Positions 46,408 to 53,544 of a DNA stretch of 64,000 nt are shown here, one piece after another. Every line of letters starts with the position of its first letter. Within the stretch, counting starts at the first letter, position 1. The DNA comes from Saccharothrix syringae (lineage in GTDB: Bacteria > Actinomycetota > Actinomycetes > Mycobacteriales > Pseudonocardiaceae). The notes under the pieces are model-generated. The model saw nothing but the letters and a program-made list of their open reading frames with translations, ran no database searches and was not told where the DNA came from. A program made the position numbers and the translations under genes. The stretch lies in the NCBI RefSeq assembly GCF_009498035.1, contig NZ_CP034550.1, positions 5,456,001-5,520,000 on the forward strand, in the 5' to 3' direction.

Positions 46408-46436
46408 AGGGTACCGACCGGTCGGTATGTAGGCAA
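46408..46436 (-). promoter_or_regulatory. Promoter with TetR-like operator of the HAD-APH-ACAD operon
   Basis: On the minus strand: -35 TTGCCT (46431-46436), a 17-base spacer and -10 TACCCT (46408-46413). The spacer holds the 16-base perfect palindrome TACCGACC/GGTCGGTA (46412-46427), a common TetR-type operator sequence, which covers the -10 edge. A regulator encoded elsewhere must act here, since no tetR gene is adjacent. Confidence 0.75.
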
Positions 46437-46463
46437 GGCGCGGGTGTTGTGCCGGGTCCCGGA

Positions 46464-46488
46464 AAACGTGAACGGCGTGTTCACGTTT
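46464..46488. promoter_or_regulatory. 25-base palindromic operator upstream of the NmrA-like gene
   Basis: AAACGTGAAC (46464-46473) and GTTCACGTTT (46479-46488) flank GGCGT. A TTGACA (46487-46492) overlaps its end and another lies at 46507-46512, so it probably blocks or assists a promoter of the gene starting at 46576. Confidence 0.65.
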
Positions 46489-46575
46489 GACAATTCTTTG
46501 TTTCGGTTGACAGCATTCCTCCGATTCCTTTTTCGTCCCCGTCGGGGGTTGTTCCGCCGTGCCCGGAGGAAATTC

Positions 46576-47407
46576 GTGGAGCCGATACTCGTGGTCGGTG
46601 CGACCGGCACCGTGGGACGCGCGGTGGTGCGCCTGCTGCTCGCCTCGGGCCGGCGGGTCCGCGCGGTGACCCGCACGCCCGGCCGGGCCCGGCCGCCCGC
46701 CGGGGTGGAGGTGGTGGCCGGTGACCTGGCCGAGCCGTCGTCACTGGTACCGGCGTTGCGGGGGGGTGCGGCGGGCGCACCTGGTGTCCGTCGCCGGCGA
46801 CGGCCCGGCCGTGGTCGAGGTGCTGGCGGAGGCGGGTGTGCGGCGCCTGACGCACCTGGGGCACGACGACCCGGGGCGCGGGGACGACGACCCGCTGGAG
46901 TCGTGGCACCGGGTGTTCCGGCGGGCGGTCGAGTCGTCCGGGATGGAGTGGACGCACCTGTTCCCGGGTGAATTCATGGCCAACACCCTGGCGTGGGCGC
47001 CGTCCATTCGCGAGCGGGGTGTGGTGCGTTCCCCGTTCGGCGGGTGGAACACGGCCCTGGTGCACGAGGACGACATCGCCGCGATCGCGGTGGCGGCGTT
47101 GCTGGAGGACGGGCACGCGGGGCGGACCTACCGGCCCACGGGCCCGGAACCGGTGCGGCGGCGGGACGCGGTGCGGGTGATCGGGGAGGCGATCGGGCGG
47201 GAGGTGCGGTTCGTCGAGCTGACGCCGGGGCAGGCGCGCGAGGAGTGGCGGGAGGTGTACCCGGCGGAGGTGGTCGAGTGGTTCCTGGAGATGGGGGCGG
47301 GGGCCGGGGACGTGGGGTGGGTGTCGCCGGACGTGGAGCGGGTGCCGGGGCGGCCGGGGTTGACGTTCGAGCGGTGGGCGCGCGACCACGCGGCCGACTT
47401 CACGTGA
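46576..47407 (+). pseudogene. NmrA-like NAD(P)-binding protein, frameshifted
   Basis: GTG 46576 follows a strong GGAGGAAATTC. The first 60 residues ([46 protein letters not shown]) are an NmrA/SDR Rossmann start. The rest ([67 protein letters not shown]) continues in the next frame after a G7 run at 46760-46766. Six G's would restore one frame of 276 residues. The gene is therefore either a recent pseudogene, phase-variable, or affected by a read error. Intact members bind NADP and sense redox state or reduce nitrogenous compounds. Confidence 0.8.
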
Positions 47408-47455
47408 CGGTTTTTCGCGTGGTGCTTTTTGCGTGACGCTCTTCGCCCGGCGCTT

Positions 47456-47995
47456 TCAGGCGGGCGACGCGGTCTCCGGTTCCGGTGCGGCGTTGCGCAG
47501 CCGGATGCCGCTGAACCCCAGGGTGCTCGCGGTGACCCGCCGCCAGAACGGCCACAGGTTCGCCATCACCCGCAGCTCGATCCCGGCCCGCTCGTGCAGC
47601 GCCACCAGGTCCCCGACCGGCTCGGGCGGCCCGAGCGGTTCCACGGTCCCGGTGGCCACGTGCGCGTGGGGCGGGTCCCCGATCGGGTGAAACGGGGCGG
47701 CGTCGAACCGGTAGGCGTACAGCCGGGTGGTCTGCATGCGGCGCAACCACCCGTACTCGATCGCGTGCACCCGGTCCGCGCCCAGCCACGCGCGGTCCTC
47801 GGCCGTGGTGGCGGGGGTCGGCCAGATCAGGACGCGAGGGCACTGGCGCGGGAACCAGTAGTCCGGTGCCCGCCCGTGGTCGACGGCCCAGACGTAGGCG
47901 TCGGGCACCCGCGCGGTCGCCGCCACGTGCGGCTCGAACCTGGTGATGGCCGGGTCTTCGGAGAAGTGCAGCACTTGCCCCGGCTCCGGTCGCAT
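47456..47995 (-). CDS. DUF6886-type conserved protein
   Basis: 179 residues from ATG 47995. Conserved pieces are VLHFSEDPAITRFEPHV, YVWAVDHGRAPDYWFPRQCPR, RVHAIEYGWLRRM and RVMANLWPFW. The protein is a compact cytoplasmic alpha/beta protein without signal or membrane segments, found in many bacteria as a single gene. Function is not established. It converges with the NmrA-like gene 49 bases away. Confidence 0.8.
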   Translation of the reverse strand: MRPEPGQVLHFSEDPAITRFEPHVAATARVPDAYVWAVDHGRAPDYWFPRQCPRVLIWPTPATTAEDRAWLGADRVHAIEYGWLRRMQTTRLYAYRFDAAPFHPIGDPPHAHVATGTVEPLGPPEPVGDLVALHERAGIELRVMANLWPFWRRVTASTLGFSGIRLRNAAPEPETASPA

Positions 47996-48473
47996 GACCG
48001 GTGATCATGACGGAAGGGCGGTGGTGCGGGGAACCGTATTTCGCCGGCGGCCACGGCCCACTCGCCGCGCCGGCCGGCCGAGGAGGACGTCGGGTGGGGG
48101 CGACGAGTGAGGACGGCGAGGAGAACAGCGCCGGCCGGGACGCCTCCCGACACGACGAGCGCCGGATTCGCCGGTCGGATTCGCCGGTCGGTCTCGGCGG
48201 CTGGGTTTCGGCGGCTGGGTTTCGGCGGCTGGGTTTCGGCGGCTGGGTTTCGGCGGTCGGCCAAGGGGTGGGAGGCGGCCTTGGCCGGCCGCCCTCACCG
48301 CCTCGGCCGACCGTCCCGGCCACGGGCCCCGCGTCGGGGCCCGGTGGGTCGGGAGCTGCCGGAGTTGCGGACTTGCCGTCCGGGTGTCGTGGTTGCCGTT
48401 GGGGTGTCGTGAATGTTTCCGGCACCGGCGGTGCTGGGTGCTGGGTGCCGGGTAGTGGTTGTCGGGTGTCAGG
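47996..48473. other. 478-base gene-free stretch with repeats
   Basis: No convincing gene. It holds a four-copy 14-base tandem repeat (48201-48256), a doubled 21-base block with TTGCCGT and GGGTGTCGTG near 48372-48414, and CTGGGTGC-like runs next to the Hsp20 gene end. Frames across it have repeats, not protein features. Confidence 0.6.
48201..48256. repeat. 14-base tandem repeat, four copies
   Basis: CTGGGTTTCGGCGG is repeated exactly four times. The unit is not a multiple of three and lies between genes, so it is a non-coding minisatellite. Confidence 0.85.
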
Positions 48474-48911
48474 TCATGCGTTGATCTGCTTCGGCGCGTT
48501 GTCGGCGGTGCCGATGGTGATCTTGCGCGGCTTGGCCTTCTCCGCGATCGGGATGCGCAGGGTCAGCACACCGGAGTCGTAGTCGGCCTGGATGTGGTCG
48601 AGGTCGAGGGTGTCGCCGAGGAACAGCTGCCGGGAGAACACGCCCAGCGGCCGCTCGGAGACCTGCATCTCGACCTGGTCGCCGGTCCGGGTCGGGCGCC
48701 GCTCGGCCTTCACGGTCAGGACGTTGCGCTCCACGTCCAGGTCGATCGCGTCGGGCGCGACGCCGGGCAGGTCGAACTCCACCACGAACTCGTCCCCGGA
48801 GCGGTAGGCGTCCATCGGCATGGGCGTGGGGCGCGACCAGGTTCCCGGGCCGGAGAAGAACTGCTGGGCCAGTCGGTCCAACTCGCGGAACGGGTCGGTG
48901 CGCATCAACAT
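48474..48911 (-). CDS. Small heat-shock protein (Hsp20/Hsp18)
   Basis: 145 residues. The alpha-crystallin domain reads [46 protein letters not shown] and [21 protein letters not shown]. It is an ATP-independent holdase that forms oligomers in the cytoplasm. ATG 48911 has AGGAGGT eight bases upstream. It is divergent from an Hsp18-regulator gene with overlapping promoters. Confidence 0.95.
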   Translation of the reverse strand: MLMRTDPFRELDRLAQQFFSGPGTWSRPTPMPMDAYRSGDEFVVEFDLPGVAPDAIDLDVERNVLTVKAERRPTRTGDQVEMQVSERPLGVFSRQLFLGDTLDLDHIQADYDSGVLTLRIPIAEKAKPRKITIGTADNAPKQINA

Positions 48912-48967
48912 CGGGAAACACCTCCTGATCGACTTCGCCGGCCGTCGGGCCGGGCTCTGCGCCTCCA

Positions 48968-49025
48968 TTTCTACCACGTCGTCAAGTCGTTGACAACCCC
49001 TGGTGTCGTCGGTATGTTGACGACA
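48968..49025. promoter_or_regulatory. Overlapping divergent heat-shock promoters with operator
   Basis: Minus direction: -35 TTGTCA (48991-48996), 17 bases, -10 TAGAAA (48968-48973) for Hsp18. Plus direction: -35 TTGACA (48990-48995), 17 bases, -10 TATGTT (49013-49018) for the regulator, whose ATG at 49025 would be leaderless. The -35 boxes share bases. Inverted repeat TGTCGTC (49004-49010) and GACGACA (49019-49025) spans the regulator's -10 and start; GTCAA/TTGAC (48981-48994) covers the -35s. It resembles RheA-type control sites. Confidence 0.75.
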
Positions 49026-49597
49026 TGGCGATCGGTGACTACGAGACCATCCGGGCGGCGACCACGGACGAGGAGCTGAGTGCGGGGCAGGTGCTGTCCG
49101 CGCTGGTGCTGCTGCGTCGGCTGCGCGAGGAGCTGGCCGGGTGGGAGCCGCAGCTGATCGCCTCGGCGCGGGAGCTGGGTGCGAGCTGGGCCGAGCTGGC
49201 ACCCGCGCTCGGGGTGGCCAGTCGGCAGGCCGCCGAGCGCCGGTACCTGAGGCTGCGCCCGTCGGAGCTGGGTTCGACGGCGGAGGGGCGGGTGCGCGCC
49301 GAGCGGGACAGGCGGGCGGGTGACCGGGCGGTGTCGCAGTGGGCGCGCGACAACGCGGCGGCGCTGCGCAGCCTGGCCGGTCAGGTGGGGCGGGTGGACG
49401 TGGTGGTCCGGGACGCGCTGGCGCAGGACGACGCCGTCGCGCTGATCGATCCCCTGCTGTCCTCCCTGTCCAGGGTGCGGGCGGTCAACCCGGAGCTGGC
49501 CGAGGAGATCCAGGCGGTCGGCGACCGGGCGGAGGAGGTGCGACGCGACACCCAGGCACTGAGGAACAACAAGGGGCCGCGAGACGACCTCGCCTGA
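49025..49597 (+). CDS. Hsp18-type transcriptional regulator
   Basis: 190 residues. A helix-turn-helix-like segment ([30 protein letters not shown]) is followed by a helical C-terminal half. Homologues annotated as HSP18 regulators sit beside small heat-shock genes; this position is the main evidence. ATG 49025 is the second half of an inverted repeat and comes seven bases after the -10 box, so translation should be leaderless and the protein may repress both genes. Confidence 0.85.
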   Translation: MAIGDYETIRAATTDEELSAGQVLSALVLLRRLREELAGWEPQLIASARELGASWAELAPALGVASRQAAERRYLRLRPSELGSTAEGRVRAERDRRAGDRAVSQWARDNAAALRSLAGQVGRVDVVVRDALAQDDAVALIDPLLSSLSRVRAVNPELAEEIQAVGDRAEEVRRDTQALRNNKGPRDDLA

Positions 49598-49963
49598 ACG
49601 ACGCGCGCCTGCCGGGCACGCAGCGGACGGACAGGCGTCTGCCGGGCACGCGGCGGACGGCACTGGCGCTGGTTTCGGGTCCGGCGCTGGCGCCGGGTTC
49701 ACGGCGCGGGCGGTACGAGGGCGCGGCGCGGCGGCGTGGGGCCGTCGAAACGACCGATACCGACCGATACCGGTAGTACCGGGGCGCGGCGGCCCGCTCG
49801 ACGTCGTCGAAGGGGGTGTGTCCGGCGGGCTCGGGTCATCCGTTCGATTGATCCGCCAGTCAACCTTCTCCCGCCCCGATCCGGTCCTTTCGCCGATCGT
49901 GCGCCTCCCTCCCCGCTGCCACGGTGGAGGTGCGGTCCATCGAGGGCGAAGGGGGAGACGGGC
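49598..49963. other. 366-base intergenic region before the PQQ-type gene
   Basis: No gene recognised. A direct repeat of CTGCCGGGCACGC appears twice near 49608 and 49650. A tandem decamer CGACCGATAC sits at 49751-49770. The segment before 49964 contains the ribosome-binding site of the propeller gene; no clear promoter boxes. Confidence 0.5.
49751..49770. repeat. Tandem decamer CGACCGATAC x2
   Basis: Two exact copies in tandem (49751-49760, 49761-49770), one helical turn apart, 190 bases before the PQQ-type gene; a candidate regulator-binding site. Confidence 0.4.
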
Positions 49964-51595
49964 ATGGCACTACCCAAACGGGGGATCACGCTGGTCGCGG
50001 TCGTGTCGTCGGTCCTGCTGCTGGGCACGGGGGCGACGGGGGCGACGGGTGCGACGGGGGCGGCGACAGGGGCCTCGCCGCACCGGCCGGGTGACTGGCC
50101 GACGTGGTCCAAGGACGCGTCGGGGTCGCGGTACGCGGCGGCGGAGTGGCGGATCACCCCGCGCACCGTGTCGGGGTTGAAGCTGAAGTGGGCGTTCGCG
50201 TTCCCCAAGTCGCCGTTGCCGGTGCGCAGCCAGCCGGCCGTGGTGGGCGGGGTGGTGTACTTCGGCGGCCCGGACGGCAGGTTCCACGCGCGGGACGCCC
50301 GGTCGGGTGCCGAGCGGTGGACCACGGACCTGTCGGGCATCGCGCCGGGCGCCAGGCCGGCGATCCCGTGGGACAGCCCGTCGGTGTCCGGGGGCCGGAT
50401 CTACTTCGGTGACCTGCGGGGTTACGTCTACTCGCTGGACCAGCGCACCGGCCGGGTCGTGTGGGCCACCCAGGTCGACGCGCACCCGGCGGCGACGGTG
50501 ACCAGTTCGCCGATCGTGCACGACGGGCTGGTCTTCGTGGGCACGTCCAGCGGGGAGAACGCCGCGACCGCCCCGGACGGCGGCGACGACCCGAACTACC
50601 CGTGCTGCACCTTCCGCGGTCACGTCGACGCCCTGGACGCCGCTACCGGCGAGCTGGTGTGGCGGCACTACACCGTGCCCGAGCCCCGGGCGGTGGGCAC
50701 GTGGCCCAGCGGCGCCACCCGCTACGAGCCGTCCGGGGCCGGGGTGTGGAGCTCCCCGGTGATCGACCCGCGCACCGGCACGCTCTACGTCGGCACGGGC
50801 CAGAACTACACCGGCAGCGCGGGCGACTTCGACACGCTGCTGGCGCTGGACCACCGGACCGGCGCGGTGAAGTGGCGCAACCAGGTCACCAAGGCCGACA
50901 CGTGGCGCGGGCTGTGCAACGCCCCCGACCCGGCGGGCTACTGCCCCGGCCTGGCCGACGGCTCGGCGCTGGACTACGACATCGGCGCCACCCCGAACCT
51001 GTTCACCGTCGACGGCCGCGCGCTGGTCGGCGTCGGGCAGAAGCTGGGCGTCTACCACGTCTTCGACGCGGCGACCGGCGAGGTGGTGTGGCGCAGGCAG
51101 TTGGGCGTGCCGTGGCCCAGCGGCGGCATCGGGGGCATCCAGTGGGGGTCGAGCTTCGACGGGCACCGGCTGTACGTGGCGACGTACTTCGCCGAGCCGG
51201 GCAAGGTCTTCGCGCTGGACCCGGGCACGGGCCGGGTGCTGTGGGAGACGCCCAACCCGGCCGACGGGTGCACCACCGGCGGGGCGGCGGCGTTCCCGGA
51301 GATCTGCTCGCTGGGTCACGGCCCGGCGGTGACCAGCAGCCCGGGGCTGGTGTGGGAGGGCGGCAACGACGGCAAGCTGCGGGCGTACTCGGCGCGCGAC
51401 GGCCGGGTGCTGTGGACCTACGACACCATCCGCGACTTCACCGGCGTCAACGGCCTGCCCGGTCGGGGCGGCACGATCGGCGGCGGCGGTGGCGGCGTGG
51501 TGGTGGCCGACGGGATGGTCTACGTGCAGGCCGGGTACGCGCCGGACTACCCGAACCCCGACGGCGGTGACGTGCTGCTGGCCTTCGGCCGCTGA
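49964..51595 (+). CDS. Secreted PQQ-type beta-propeller quinoprotein
   Basis: 543 residues. Residues 1-35 are a signal peptide (KRGITLVAVVSSVLLLG) followed by a Gly-Ala-Thr run, GATGATGATGAAT. The mature protein has PQQ propeller repeats (ALDAATGELVWR, ALDHRTGAVKWRN, VFDAATGEVVWRR, ALDPGTGRVLWE, AYSARDGRVLWTY). The adjacent cysteines C214-C215 in YPCCTF match the vicinal disulfide of PQQ alcohol dehydrogenases. Thus probably an extracellular alcohol or polyvinylalcohol dehydrogenase-like enzyme. ATG 49964 follows GGGGGAGA. Confidence 0.88.
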   Translation: MALPKRGITLVAVVSSVLLLGTGATGATGATGAATGASPHRPGDWPTWSKDASGSRYAAAEWRITPRTVSGLKLKWAFAFPKSPLPVRSQPAVVGGVVYFGGPDGRFHARDARSGAERWTTDLSGIAPGARPAIPWDSPSVSGGRIYFGDLRGYVYSLDQRTGRVVWATQVDAHPAATVTSSPIVHDGLVFVGTSSGENAATAPDGGDDPNYPCCTFRGHVDALDAATGELVWRHYTVPEPRAVGTWPSGATRYEPSGAGVWSSPVIDPRTGTLYVGTGQNYTGSAGDFDTLLALDHRTGAVKWRNQVTKADTWRGLCNAPDPAGYCPGLADGSALDYDIGATPNLFTVDGRALVGVGQKLGVYHVFDAATGEVVWRRQLGVPWPSGGIGGIQWGSSFDGHRLYVATYFAEPGKVFALDPGTGRVLWETPNPADGCTTGGAAAFPEICSLGHGPAVTSSPGLVWEGGNDGKLRAYSARDGRVLWTYDTIRDFTGVNGLPGRGGTIGGGGGGVVVADGMVYVQAGYAPDYPNPDGGDVLLAFGR

Positions 51596-51647
51596 GCGGC
51601 CCCTCGAAGCAGGACCCCCGTGGCGAATCCCGGTGGACAAGCCCCTT

Positions 51648-51679
51648 GTGCCGGTGCCGGTCACCACCGGCACCGGCAC
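51648..51679. terminator. Bidirectional hairpin between PQQ-type and hydrolase genes
   Basis: Perfect 14-base arms at 51648-51661 and 51666-51679 with a 4-base loop CACC, between two convergent stops. Confidence 0.7.
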
Positions 51680-51686
51680 GGGGCGG

Positions 51687-52364
51687 TCAGACGGGCAGGG
51701 TGCGGGCGAGGAACGCGGTGGTCAGCTCCCACGCGGCGGCCGCGGCGGCGGGGTGGTGGAACTGCGGGGCGGCGTGGTTGTGGAAGGCGTGCCCGGCCTG
51801 TTCCTGGACGTGGATCTCGGCGTTCGGCCTGCCGGTGACGGCGTCGACGACGCGCTGCACGGCCGCGCGCGGGATGTAGGGGTCCTGTCCGCCGAAGTGG
51901 TACTGGACCGGGCAGGTGATCCGGTCGAGCTGGTCGAGGCGGTCGGGCACGCCGGAGCCGTAGAAGGACACCGCGGTGTCGGGGTCGGCGGCCGCGGCGA
52001 CCTCGTGGGCGATGGACCCGCCCAGGCAGAAGCCGAACACGCCGGCGCGGCCGGTGCGCTCGCGCAGCCGCCGCAGGGTGGCCGCGGTGTCGGACACGCC
52101 CAGGGCGAAGTCGAACCGGCCGGCGACCTGCATGGAGGCGGCCACGCCGTCCTCGTCGTGCGCGGAGGACCAGCCGGGCGCCACCCGCCAGAACAGCTCG
52201 GGCACGGCCACCACGTAGCCGAGGGCGGCCAGGTCGACGGCCACGGAGGTCAGGTAGTCGTCCAGGCCGAAGATCTCCTGGACCAGCACGATGCCCGGCC
52301 CGCTGCCGGAGGCGGGTTCCCAGACGGGCGCGTCGAACGCCCCGTCGGCGACTTCGATCTTCAC
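51687..52364 (-). CDS. Dienelactone hydrolase-family protein
   Basis: 225 residues from GTG 52364, which overlaps the previous stop by four bases. Catalytic Cys in GFCLGGS, Asp in GGQDPYIP and His in AGHAFHN form the Cys-Asp-His triad of dienelactone hydrolases. The family handles lactones in aromatic breakdown but many members are esterases of unknown substrate. Last gene of the S9-S66 operon. Cytoplasmic by lack of a signal. Confidence 0.9.
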   Translation of the reverse strand: MKIEVADGAFDAPVWEPASGSGPGIVLVQEIFGLDDYLTSVAVDLAALGYVVAVPELFWRVAPGWSSAHDEDGVAASMQVAGRFDFALGVSDTAATLRRLRERTGRAGVFGFCLGGSIAHEVAAAADPDTAVSFYGSGVPDRLDQLDRITCPVQYHFGGQDPYIPRAAVQRVVDAVTGRPNAEIHVQEQAGHAFHNHAAPQFHHPAAAAAAWELTTAFLARTLPV

Positions 52365-53227
52365 GTGCCCACGGTTACCACACCGGTGCCCCCGTCGATC
52401 TCCACCGACACGCCCAGGGGCACGGTGAGCTGCCCGGCGCGGTGCCCGAAGCCGGCGTCGGCGACCACCGGCACGCCCAGCCCGCCCAGGCGGTCGGCGA
52501 GCACGGGCGCGACGTCGCCGCACCCGGTCCAGGAGCCCAGCACGATCCCGGCGACGCGGTCGAACCAGCCGGCGCGCAGCAGGGCGGTGAGCATCCGGTC
52601 CAGGCGGTAGGGCTCCTCGTTGACGTCCTCGACGAGCACGACCGCCCCGTCGGGCGGCGGGGTGTCGAACAGGCTCAGGGTGCCGCCGGCGGCGGTGCCG
52701 CGGGCCACGCCGGGCACCATGCCCGTGCCCCGGTAGGAGGCGACGCCGGTGAACAGGGCGCGGCGCAGGTGCTCGCGGGCGGCGGCGTCCTCGACGAAGG
52801 CGGTGGTGGCGATCATGGGTCCGAACCAGGTGGGGACGCCGGCCTGCCGGAACCGGTCGTGCAGGGCGGTGGTGTCGCTGGAGCCGGCGAAGACCTTGCG
52901 CCGGCCGGCGGCCACGGCGGTCCAGTCGACCAGGTCGACCACGCGCGTGCTGCCGTAGCCGCCTCGGGCGCACAGCACGCCGGCCACGGCGGGGTCCAGC
53001 CACGCCTGTTGCAGGGCGCGGGCGCGGTCGGCGTCGTGGCCGGCGAGGTAGGGCAGGGTGGGGTGGGTGTCCAGGGCGTGGGGTGCGGCGCGGGCGTCGA
53101 GGCCCCACTCGCGCAGCCGCGCCAGGCCCGCGTCCAGCAGGGGTGCCGAGACGGGGCCGGCGGGGCTGACGACCACCACCCGGTCGCCGGGGGCGAGCAG
53201 CGGCGGGCCGGCGGGAGGCGGGGTCAC
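52361..53227 (-). CDS. LD-carboxypeptidase (S66 family)
   Basis: 288 residues. GSSDTTALHDRF carries the nucleophilic Ser, VLVEDVNEEPYRLDRML the Glu and GFGHRAGQLTVPLG the His of the S66 triad. CARGGYGSTRVVDLV completes the LdcA signature. It should cut the L-D peptide bond of murein tetrapeptides to recycle cell wall. GTG 53227 overlaps the small Val-Thr frame (GTGA) upstream, and its own stop overlaps the next gene, so all are translated in chain. Confidence 0.92.
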   Translation of the reverse strand: MTPPPAGPPLLAPGDRVVVVSPAGPVSAPLLDAGLARLREWGLDARAAPHALDTHPTLPYLAGHDADRARALQQAWLDPAVAGVLCARGGYGSTRVVDLVDWTAVAAGRRKVFAGSSDTTALHDRFRQAGVPTWFGPMIATTAFVEDAAAREHLRRALFTGVASYRGTGMVPGVARGTAAGGTLSLFDTPPPDGAVVLVEDVNEEPYRLDRMLTALLRAGWFDRVAGIVLGSWTGCGDVAPVLADRLGGLGVPVVADAGFGHRAGQLTVPLGVSVEIDGGTGVVTVGT

Positions 53228-53544
53228 GGGCGCCCGGCCGGGGCGGTGCGGGCCGCCGGCGGGCGGTGTCCGCGCGGGTCGGGCGCCGTTCGCGGGCGTG
53301 GGCCGGTGGCGAGGGGTCGCCCGGCGGCGGTGTCCGGGACGGCGGACGGCTGCGCGGCGGGCGGGCGCACCCCGGCTGCGGGGCCGGTGACCGGCGCGCC
53401 GCCGGTCACCGCGGCCAGGGCGACCGACGCGGCGACCGACGCGGCGGGCGTCCCGGCCGCGCCCGGCGTCACCGTCACCGTCACCGTCACGGACACCGTC
53501 ACCGTCACCGGCCGAGGTCCGGGAATCCCCACCGCCGCGGTCAC
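53224..53544 (-). CDS. Small Val-Thr-repeat protein in a peptidase operon
   Basis: 106 residues from GTG 53544. Both ends show four-base GTGA overlaps, with the S9 peptidase stop and with the S66 gene start, which is strong sign of a real translated frame. Residues about 12-30 are VTVTVSVTVTVTVTP-like beta-forming repeats coded by repeated GTGACG. The rest is Pro/Ala/Thr/Arg-rich. No signal peptide or known family. It could be a disordered spacer or a translational bridge. Confidence 0.55.
   Translation of the reverse strand: MTAAVGIPGPRPVTVTVSVTVTVTVTPGAAGTPAASVAASVALAAVTGGAPVTGPAAGVRPPAAQPSAVPDTAAGRPLATGPRPRTAPDPRGHRPPAARTAPAGRP

Noticed and set aside
48001..48473. Plus-strand frame across the 14-base repeat with Gly/Trp-rich segments
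   Set aside because: Its repeated residues come only from the non-coding minisatellite, whose unit is not a multiple of three, and no protein feature precedes or follows.
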